This document shows, piece by piece, positions 1 through 6,514 of a DNA stretch of 6,514 nt. A model generated the notes under the pieces. The model was not told where the DNA came from and searched no databases. It saw only the letters and a program-made list of their open reading frames with translations. The position numbers were made by a program, and so were the translations under genes. Each line of letters opens with the position of its first letter. The first letter of the stretch is position 1. Source of the DNA: an uncultured bacterium (GTDB lineage: Bacteria > Planctomycetota > UBA1135 > UBA2386); assembly GCA_938003515.1 (NCBI GenBank), contig CALKYL010000477.1:1-6514 (forward strand), given 5' to 3'.

Positions 1-157
1 GCTCGCGCTCGCTCTCGACCGCGCCGGCTTCCCCGGCGTGCTCGGCACCGTCGCCGGCGACGACACGGTGCTCGCCGTCTGCGCGACCGGGGCCCGCGCG
101 CGCACGCTGGCGCGCCGGCTGCTCGCCGAACGCGCGGGGCGGAGGCAGGCGTCGTGA
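1..157 (+). CDS. argR: Arginine repressor ArgR, C-terminal fragment (5' end outside window)
   Basis: This is the tail of an ArgR-family regulator, which binds arginine and as a hexamer represses arginine biosynthesis genes. Only the last 51 codons are present, read from base 2; the DNA-binding winged-helix domain lies upstream of the window. The visible part carries the family's arginine-binding/oligomerisation signature, GTVAGDDT (bases 44-67), whose paired aspartates (59-64) contact the arginine ligand in known ArgR proteins. An amphipathic helix rich in Ala, Arg and Leu follows, then a short basic tail ending at TGA 155-157. The stop overlaps the GTG start of argC by four bases, so the repressor is probably co-transcribed with the enzymes it controls. 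The operon promoter and any ARG-box operator must lie upstream of this window. The identification rests on a short but highly characteristic motif plus the arg context. Confidence 0.88.
   Translation, partial: LALALDRAGFPGVLGTVAGDDTVLAVCATGARARTLARRLLAERAGRRQAS
141..145 (+). promoter_or_regulatory. Ribosome binding site for argC
   Basis: GGAGG lies 8 bases upstream of the GTG at 154, inside the last codons of argR. It supports the GTG start, which also places the Rossmann motif at the very N terminus, as usual for ArgC. Confidence 0.7.
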
Positions 158-1137
158 AGCGGGTCGCGGTCGTCGGCGCGTCCGGCTACACCGGGCGCGA
201 GCTCTTGCGGCTGTGCGCCGGGCACCCCGCCCTCGACGCGACCGTCGTCATGAGCGCGCGTCCGGACGCCCCGGCGTCGGCGCCGGCCTGGCCGGGCGAC
301 GTCGCGATCGACGCCTACGACCCGGCCCGCCTCGGTGACGTCGACGGCGTCTTCCTGTGCACGCCGCACGGCGCCGCCGCCCCGCTCGCCGCGGCGGCGC
401 TCGCCGCCGGCGTCGCGGTCGTCGACCTTTCGGCCGACTTCCGGCTGCGCGACCCGGCCGAGCACGCGCGGGTCTACGGCCAGGAGCACCCGGCTCCAGC
501 GCTGCTCGCCGAGGCGGTCTACGGCCTGAGCGAGCACCGCCGCGACGCGGTGCGCACCGCGCGGCTGGTGGCCAACCCGGGCTGCTACCCGACGTCGATC
601 CTGCTGCCGCTCGTGCCGCTGTGGCAGCACCAGCTGATCGACCGCTCGGCCCCGATCGTCGCCGACAGCAAGAGCGGCACGTCCGGCGCCGGCAAGCAGC
701 CGGCCGAACGCACGCACTTCGGCAACGTGCACGAGAACTTCTGCGCCTACGGCGTTGGTACGCATCGTCACGCGCCCGAGATCCGGCAGGAGCTCGGCAC
801 GGACCGGCTGGTGTTCACGCCGCACCTGCTGCCGACGTTCCGCGGCATCCTGAGCACGATCTACGTCGCGCCGGCGGCCGGCGCGCACGCCGACGCGATG
901 CGCGCGTGCCTCGCCGAGCGCTACGCGGCCGAGCCGTTCGTCCGGGCGTACGAGAACGGCCAGCCCGAGCTGTGCCGCGTGCAGCGCACCAACCAGTGCC
1001 ACGTCGCGGTCGCCGCGAGCGGCCCGCTGGTCGTGATCACGAGCGCCATCGACAACCTCGTCAAGGGGGCGTCCGGCCAGGCGCTGCAGAACATGAACCT
1101 GATGCTCGGCGTCGACGAGACGCTCGGGCTCTCGTGA
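154..1137 (+). CDS. argC: N-acetyl-gamma-glutamyl-phosphate reductase (ArgC)
   Basis: ArgC reduces N-acetyl-glutamyl-5-phosphate to N-acetylglutamate semialdehyde with NADPH, the third step of arginine synthesis, in the cytoplasm. The 327-residue product has the usual length for the shorter ArgC type. An N-terminal Rossmann motif, VGASGYTG (residues 7-14), binds the nucleotide. The active-site cysteine is C144 in NPGCYPTS, the loop SKSGTSGAGK follows at 172-181, and the histidine motif HRHAPEI at 204-210 supplies the catalytic acid/base. The C terminus KGASGQALQNMNLMLG is typical of the family. The start is GTG, overlapping the argR stop as GTGA, with GGAGG 8 bases upstream. An Ala-rich segment at residues 73-83 is encoded by a long inverted repeat, and codons 201-205 are unusually T-ending. 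Neither affects a known catalytic residue adversely. A 21-base gap separates it from argB. Confidence 0.96.
   Translation: MKRVAVVGASGYTGRELLRLCAGHPALDATVVMSARPDAPASAPAWPGDVAIDAYDPARLGDVDGVFLCTPHGAAAPLAAAALAAGVAVVDLSADFRLRDPAEHARVYGQEHPAPALLAEAVYGLSEHRRDAVRTARLVANPGCYPTSILLPLVPLWQHQLIDRSAPIVADSKSGTSGAGKQPAERTHFGNVHENFCAYGVGTHRHAPEIRQELGTDRLVFTPHLLPTFRGILSTIYVAPAAGAHADAMRACLAERYAAEPFVRAYENGQPELCRVQRTNQCHVAVAASGPLVVITSAIDNLVKGASGQALQNMNLMLGVDETLGLS
371..400 (+). repeat. Perfect 10-bp inverted repeat inside argC
   Basis: GCGCCGCCGC (371-380) is followed by a 10-base loop and then its exact reverse complement GCGGCGGCGC (391-400). It encodes an Ala-rich stretch (ArgC residues 73-83). The repeat is directly visible. 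A function is not implied, since alanine codons in very GC-rich DNA easily give such arms. Confidence 0.6.
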
Positions 1138-1143
1138 GGGAGC

Positions 1144-1150
1144 GAGGAGG
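1144..1150 (+). promoter_or_regulatory. Strong ribosome binding site for argB
   Basis: GAGGAGG lies 8 bases before the ATG at 1159, in the 21-base gap after argC. It fixes the argB start and allows argB to be translated without coupling to argC. Confidence 0.75.
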
Positions 1151-1158
1151 ACCGCGGC

Positions 1159-1977
1159 ATGAGGATCCTGGTCAAGATCGGCGGCGCGCAGCTCGAGCAG
1201 CCCGGCCCGCGCCAGCAGCTCTGCGAGGCGATCGCAGCGGCGCGGCAGGACGGCAACGAGATCGTCGTCGTGCACGGCGGCGGCAACCAGATCCGCGCGC
1301 TCGGCAAGGCGCTCGGCCTGGCGGACCGCTACCACGACGGGCTCCGCGTCACCGACGCGCGCACGGCCGAGGCGGTGCTGATGGTGCTCGGCGGCAGCGT
1401 CAACCGGACGCTGGTCGCGGCGCTGCAGACGGCCTCCGTCCCCGCCGTCGGGCTGACCGGCGCCGACGGCGGCACGTTCTCGGCGCGGCCGCTGGTCCGC
1501 CCCGGCGTCGACCTCGGCTACGTCGGGCAGGTGGACCGGGTCGAACCGCGGCTGGTGCACACGCTGCTCGCCGGCGGCCTCGTGCCGGTGCTCGCGACGG
1601 TGGCGCCGCGCACGGGCGCTCCGGACGACGAACCGTTCTTCAACCTCAACGCCGACCACGCGGCCGGGCCGCTGTGCCGTGCGCTCGGCTGCGACGCGCT
1701 CCTGTTCCTGACCGACGTGGCCGGCGTGCTCGGCGCCGACGGGCGGCTGCTGCCGCTCCTGACGGACGCCGACTGCGCGCGGCTCGTCGCCGACGGCGTC
1801 GCGACCGGCGGCATGCTGCCCAAGCTCGAGGCGGCGCAGCTCGCCGCGCGCGAGAACCCGCGCGCGATCGTCAAGATCGCGCCGGCCGGGGTCGCGGACT
1901 GCGTGCGCCAGGCGCTCCGGGACGGCGTCGCGACCCGCTTCTTCGCCAACCGCTCGGCGGCGGTGCACCATGGCTGA
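1159..1977 (+). CDS. argB: Acetylglutamate kinase (ArgB)
   Basis: ArgB phosphorylates the gamma-carboxylate of N-acetylglutamate with ATP, the second pathway step and a member of the amino acid kinase family. The 272-residue protein shows every core motif. KIGG at 6-9 carries the phosphate-binding lysine, and HGGGNQI at 39-45 is the glycine loop (the family more often has Pro where N43 sits). GLRVTDA at 61-67 has the substrate-binding arginine R63, and NADHAAG at 164-170 contains the organising aspartate D166. TDVAGVL follows at 185-191, and GGMLPK at 217-222 has the second catalytic lysine, K222. The protein begins directly at the first beta strand and lacks the extra N-terminal helix found in arginine-inhibited hexameric enzymes, so it may be arginine-insensitive; this is inference. 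ATG 1159 has a strong ribosome binding site. The end overlaps argD by 8 bases. Confidence 0.96.
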   Translation: MRILVKIGGAQLEQPGPRQQLCEAIAAARQDGNEIVVVHGGGNQIRALGKALGLADRYHDGLRVTDARTAEAVLMVLGGSVNRTLVAALQTASVPAVGLTGADGGTFSARPLVRPGVDLGYVGQVDRVEPRLVHTLLAGGLVPVLATVAPRTGAPDDEPFFNLNADHAAGPLCRALGCDALLFLTDVAGVLGADGRLLPLLTDADCARLVADGVATGGMLPKLEAAQLAARENPRAIVKIAPAGVADCVRQALRDGVATRFFANRSAAVHHG

Positions 1978-3193
1978 CGCGACGCCGCTCGCCGTCGACA
2001 GCGGCGTGATGAAGACCTACGCGCGCGCGCCGGAGGTGTTCGTCGACGGCCACGGCGCCGTGCTGCGCACCGCCGACGGCCGGGAGTTCCTCGACTTCCT
2101 CGCCGGCATCGCGGTGTCCGCGCTCGGCCACGGCCACGCGGAGCTCGCCGCCGCGCTGCGCGATCAGGTCGGCAGGGTCGTGCACCTGAGCAACCTGTTC
2201 CGCCATCCGTACACCGAAGAGGTCGCGACGCGGCTGTGCCGGCTGACGGACATGGGCGCCGCGTTCTTCGCCAACTCCGGCGCCGAGGCGGTCGAGTGCG
2301 CGCTCAAGCTCGCGCGCAAGGCGATGCGCGCGCGCGGCGAGCCCGAGCGCACGGCGTGCGTCGCGCTGGAGGGCGGCTTCCACGGGCGCACGCTCGGCGC
2401 GCTGTCGCTGACGCACAGCCCGAAGTACCGGACGCCGTTCGAGCCGCTGCAGCGCGTCAGCTGGGTGCCGCCGGACGACGCCGACGCGCTCGCCGGGACG
2501 CTCGAGCGGGAGCGGCCGGCCGCGCTGGTGCTCGAGCCGATCCAGGGCGAGGGCGGCATCCGCGAGCTGAGCCCCGCGTTCCTGCGCCGCGCGCGCGAGC
2601 TGTGCACGGCGACGGGCACGCTCCTCGTGCACGACGAGATCCAGTGCGGCTGCGGGCGCACCGGGCGCTTCCTCGCCGCGCAGCACCACGGCGTCGTGCC
2701 CGACGTCGTCACGCTCGCCAAGCCGGTCGCCGCCGGGCTGCCGATGGGCGCGTGCCTCGCGCGCCCCGAGCTGGCCGACGTGCTCGAGAAGGGCGACCAC
2801 GGCACGACGTTCGGCGGCGGCCCGCTGGTCTGCCGGGCGGCGCTGGTGTTCCTCGACGCGGTCGACCGCGGCCTGCTCGACGACGTCGCCGCGCGCGGCC
2901 GCGAGCTGCGCGCCGGGCTGGAGGCGCTCGCCGCGGAGCTGCCGGTCGTGCGCGAGGTCCGCGGCCGCGGCCTGATGCTCGGCCTGCGGCTGTGGCACGC
3001 GGCCCCCGACGCGCAGCGCGCGCTGCACGAGGCCGGCCTGCTCGTCAACTGCACCGCCGGCGACGTGCTGCGCATCGTGCCGCCCTTCGTCGTCACCGCG
3101 GCCCAGATCCGGGACGGACTCCTCCGGCTGCGCCGCGTGCTGTCCGCCCTCCCGCCAGAGCCCCCTTCGACCCGAGCCGGAGCCACGCCATGA
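1970..3193 (+). CDS. argD: Acetylornithine aminotransferase (ArgD)
   Basis: ArgD is a PLP-dependent class III aminotransferase that converts N-acetylglutamate semialdehyde to N-acetylornithine using glutamate. Relatives can also serve lysine synthesis by acting on succinyl-diaminopimelate, which the sequence cannot exclude. The 407-residue product is of normal length. It begins with the family-type MKTYAR at residues 14-19, then the phosphate-binding NSGAEAVE from residue 102, HGRTLGALSLT, EPIQGEGGI, and HDEIQCGCGRTG with D222 for the PLP ring nitrogen. The Schiff-base lysine is K251 in TLAKPVAAGLPMGA, and TTFGGGPLVC follows. The ATG at 1970 overlaps the argB stop by 8 bases (no strong ribosome binding site is visible, so coupling to argB is likely). 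Its TGA overlaps the argF ATG as ATGA. A start at ATG 2009 is possible but would remove the argB overlap. Confidence 0.95.
   Translation: MADATPLAVDSGVMKTYARAPEVFVDGHGAVLRTADGREFLDFLAGIAVSALGHGHAELAAALRDQVGRVVHLSNLFRHPYTEEVATRLCRLTDMGAAFFANSGAEAVECALKLARKAMRARGEPERTACVALEGGFHGRTLGALSLTHSPKYRTPFEPLQRVSWVPPDDADALAGTLERERPAALVLEPIQGEGGIRELSPAFLRRARELCTATGTLLVHDEIQCGCGRTGRFLAAQHHGVVPDVVTLAKPVAAGLPMGACLARPELADVLEKGDHGTTFGGGPLVCRAALVFLDAVDRGLLDDVAARGRELRAGLEALAAELPVVREVRGRGLMLGLRLWHAAPDAQRALHEAGLLVNCTAGDVLRIVPPFVVTAAQIRDGLLRLRRVLSALPPEPPSTRAGATP
3179..3182 (+). promoter_or_regulatory. Ribosome binding site for argF
   Basis: GGAG lies 7 bases upstream of the ATG at 3190, within the last codons of argD. 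It supports this start over later in-frame codons. Confidence 0.55.
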
Positions 3194-4140
3194 CCGCGAC
3201 GCCCCCCCTCGACCTGTCCCCGCTGTCGGTGGACGACCTCTTGTGCACCTCGGCGCTGACCGCCGCGGACATCGACCGCGTGTTCGATACCGCGCTCGCG
3301 CTCAAGGCCGGCCGCGCCGTCCACACGGACGTGCTGCGCCACAAGCGGCTGGTGATGATCTTCGAGAAGGACTCGCTGCGCACGCGCTTCACGTTCGACA
3401 TCGGCATGCAGGACCTCGGCGGCAGCGCGACGTTCATGGACCACCGCGACGCGCGGCTCGGCTCGCGGGAGTCGGTCAAGGACATGGCCCGCAACATCGA
3501 GCGCTGGGCGCACGGCATCGTCGCGCGCACATACAAGCACAAGGTGCTCGAGGAGATCGCCGCCAACGCCGACGTGCCGGTGATCAACGGCCTGTCGGAC
3601 TTCGTGCACCCGTGCCAGGCGCTCGCGGACTTCCTGACGCTGCGCGAGAAGTGGGGTTCGGTGCGCGGCCGCACGCTGGCCTACGTCGGCGACGGCAACA
3701 ACACCTGCCACTCGCTGATCTACACGGCCGCCAAGCTCGGCACGCACATCCGCGTGTGTTCGCCGGAGGGCTACGAGCCGAACGCGCGCGTCGTCAACGA
3801 GGCGATGCGCATGGCGCCGGAGAGCGGCGCCGAGGTCACGATCCTCAACGACCCGGACGCCGCGGCCGACGGCGCGGACGCGATCTACACCGACGTCTGG
3901 GCGAGCATGGGCCAGGAGGACGAGATCGAGGAGCGCAACGGCGTGTTCGCGCCCTACCAGGTCGACGACGACCTGATGGCCAAGGCGAAGCCCGACGCGC
4001 TGTTCCTGCACTGTCTGCCCGCGCACCGCGGCTGGGAGGTCACGCAGGAGGTCATGGACGGCCCGCAGAGCGTCGTCTACGACATCGCGGAGAACCGGCT
4101 GCACGTGCAGAAGGCGCTGCTGGCGCTGCTGATCCGCTGA
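3190..4140 (+). CDS. argF: Ornithine carbamoyltransferase (ArgF)
   Basis: ArgF transfers the carbamoyl group of carbamoyl phosphate to ornithine, giving citrulline. The 316-residue length is typical of the family. The carbamoyl-phosphate loop is SLRTR at 62-66 (most family members have STRTR), and R113 sits in [12 protein letters not shown] at 140-143 and the ornithine-binding loop DVWASMG at 235-241 follow. HCLPAHRG at 274-281 contains the active-site cysteine C275. The SMG loop and the HCLPAHRG form argue for ornithine as substrate; the acetyl- or succinylornithine enzymes I know carry an HCLP-x-RRN form instead. The gene starts within the argD stop (ATGA overlap) and ends 13 bases before argG. 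A much longer upstream in-frame reading exists, but that part is only the shifted frame of argD. Confidence 0.95.
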   Translation: MTATPPLDLSPLSVDDLLCTSALTAADIDRVFDTALALKAGRAVHTDVLRHKRLVMIFEKDSLRTRFTFDIGMQDLGGSATFMDHRDARLGSRESVKDMARNIERWAHGIVARTYKHKVLEEIAANADVPVINGLSDFVHPCQALADFLTLREKWGSVRGRTLAYVGDGNNTCHSLIYTAAKLGTHIRVCSPEGYEPNARVVNEAMRMAPESGAEVTILNDPDAAADGADAIYTDVWASMGQEDEIEERNGVFAPYQVDDDLMAKAKPDALFLHCLPAHRGWEVTQEVMDGPQSVVYDIAENRLHVQKALLALLIR

Positions 4141-4145
4141 GGAGA
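4140..4145 (+). promoter_or_regulatory. Ribosome binding site for argG
   Basis: AGGAGA lies 8 bases before the ATG at 4154, starting on the last base of the argF stop codon. It supports independent initiation of argG in the 13-base intergenic gap. Confidence 0.7.
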
Positions 4146-4153
4146 CGAAACGA

Positions 4154-5371
<1,218 letters not shown>

Positions 5372-5375
<4 letters not shown>

Positions 5376-6514
5376 GCGACGGCGGCAAGATGTGGGGCGG
5401 CCGGTTCCACGGCGAGCTGGATCCGGCGTTCGCGGCGTTCCAGAAGAGCCTGACCGTCGACCACGTGCTCGCGTTCGCCGACCTCGAGACGAACGCCGCG
5501 TGGGCCGAGGCGCTCACCCGGGCGGGCGTCTTCACCGCCGACGAGCTCGAGCGCGTGCGCGCGGCGATCGACGAGCTCGGGCGGCACTGGGACGAGCACG
5601 GCGTGCCGGCCGACGACCCGGCCGAGGACGTGCACAGCCTCGTCGAGCGGGAGCTCACGGCGCGCGTCGGCGACCTCGGCAAGCGCATCCACACCGGCAG
5701 GTCGCGCAACGACCAGGTCGCGACCGACCTGCGGCTCTACCTGCGCGAGCGCGTCGCCGGCTGCGTGGAGGCCATCGAGCGGGTCTGCGCCGCGCTCGTC
5801 GACCAGGCGGAGCGCCACCACGCCGACCCGATGCCGGGCTACACCCACCTGCAGCGCGCGCAGCCGATCACGATCGGCCACCACGCGCTCGCGCACGTCG
5901 AGCCGCTGGCCCGCGACCGCGAGCGCTTCCTCGCCGCGCTCGATCGGCTCGACCAGTGCCCGCTCGGCAGCGGCGCGCTCGCCGGCGTGCCGCTGGCGAT
6001 CGACCGCGACCTGCTGGCGCAGCGGCTCGAGTTCCGCGGCGGCCCGACGCGCAACAGCCTCGACGCGACGGCCGCGCGCGACCACCTGTGCGAGCTCGCG
6101 TTCGCCTGCGCCATGACGATGACCCACCTGTCGCGGCTGGCCGAGGACTACGTGTTCTTCGCCGCGCAGGAGACCGGCTACCTGCGCTTCGGCGACCGCG
6201 TGTCGACCGGCTCGAGCCTGATGCCGCAGAAGCGCAACCCGGACGCGATGGAGCTGGTGCGCGGCAAGGCCGGCAAGGTCCAGGGCGCCCTGCAGGCGCT
6301 GCTCACGATGCTGAAGGGCCTCCCGCTCGGCTACGACCGCGACCTGCAGGCCGACAAGGAGGCGCTGCTGCCGGCGATGTTCGAGACCGAGGCGTGCCTG
6401 GGCGTCGCCGCGACGGCCGTCGCCGACGCGACGTTCGACGTCGCGCGCTGCGCCGCCGAGGCGGAGCGCGGCTACCTCAACGCGACCGACCTGGCCGACC
6501 TGCTGGTCGAGGCC
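5372..6514 (+). CDS. argH: Argininosuccinate lyase (ArgH), 3' end outside window
   Basis: ArgH splits argininosuccinate into arginine and fumarate, the last pathway step. It belongs to the fumarase/aspartase superfamily and works as a homotetramer. The window holds 381 codons of a protein that is usually about 460 residues, so the C-terminal domain end is missing only because the window stops. Motifs in order: KMWGGRF at 6-12, [10 protein letters not shown] at 107-116, [10 protein letters not shown] from residue 156 with the catalytic T158-H159 pair, LGSGALAG, and the superfamily signature [12 protein letters not shown] at 280-291, whose serines include the catalytic base. [10 protein letters not shown] follows. 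The GTG start overlaps the argG stop as GTGA and has GGAGG 6 bases upstream. Because argG is frameshifted, the unshifted argG frame enters argH in the same frame with no stop. No frame disruption is seen within argH itself. Confidence 0.95.

Noticed and set aside
1138..1158. ARG-box operator between argC and argB
   Set aside because: The 21-base gap is GC-rich with a ribosome binding site and no AT-rich palindrome.
357..2009. 550-codon plus-strand open frame across argC and argB
   Set aside because: It is the shifted frame of argC and argB, Arg/Ala/Gly-rich, with no recognisable domain.
3190..4140. Acetylornithine or succinylornithine carbamoyltransferase instead of ArgF
   Set aside because: SLRTR hinted at it, but the DVWASMG loop and HCLPAHRG are ornithine-type features.
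4141..4153. Terminator or promoter between argF and argG
   Set aside because: The gap is 13 bases with a ribosome binding site, and shows no hairpin or T-run.

Overview
This window is almost entirely one plus-strand arginine biosynthesis operon: 'argR - argC - argB - argD - argF - argG - argH'. It enters in the last codons of argR and leaves before the end of argH. The DNA is very GC-rich, with nearly all third codon positions G or C, and long spurious open frames appear on both strands as a result. The compact argCBDFGH order, with argR as the leading gene and no argJ between argC and argB, fits a high-GC non-actinobacterial lineage such as an acidobacterium or deltaproteobacterium-like soil bacterium. 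That placement is a weak inference; the sequence does not name the organism.

Layout. Positions 1-157 hold the C-terminal arginine-binding part of the ArgR repressor. ArgC (154-1137), ArgB (1159-1977) and ArgD (1970-3193) carry out the reduction, phosphorylation and transamination steps on N-acetylated intermediates. ArgF (3190-4140) carbamoylates ornithine. ArgG (4154-5375) and ArgH (5372-6514, cut by the window edge) convert citrulline to arginine and fumarate. Genes overlap by 4 or 8 bases at four of the six junctions; the other two gaps are 21 and 13 bases. No stretch over 300 bases lacks a gene, and I see no internal promoter, terminator, tRNA, mobile element or CRISPR array.

The one real anomaly is in argG. 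Its first 280 codons read in one frame and its last ~124 codons read in the +1 frame. The switch lies in a GC-rich stretch (about 4994-5015) that forms a perfect 7-bp inverted repeat. The protein also seems several residues short there compared with the family, so a small deletion (about 17 bases by my estimate) or an assembly error is likelier than programmed frameshifting. Because the unshifted frame has no stop, it runs straight into argH in frame.

No previously undescribed system is visible. The genes are a standard pathway set. The observations worth checking are the argG break, the co-transcribed repressor, the short N terminus of ArgB, and the lack of any deacetylation or N-acetylglutamate-forming gene in the window.
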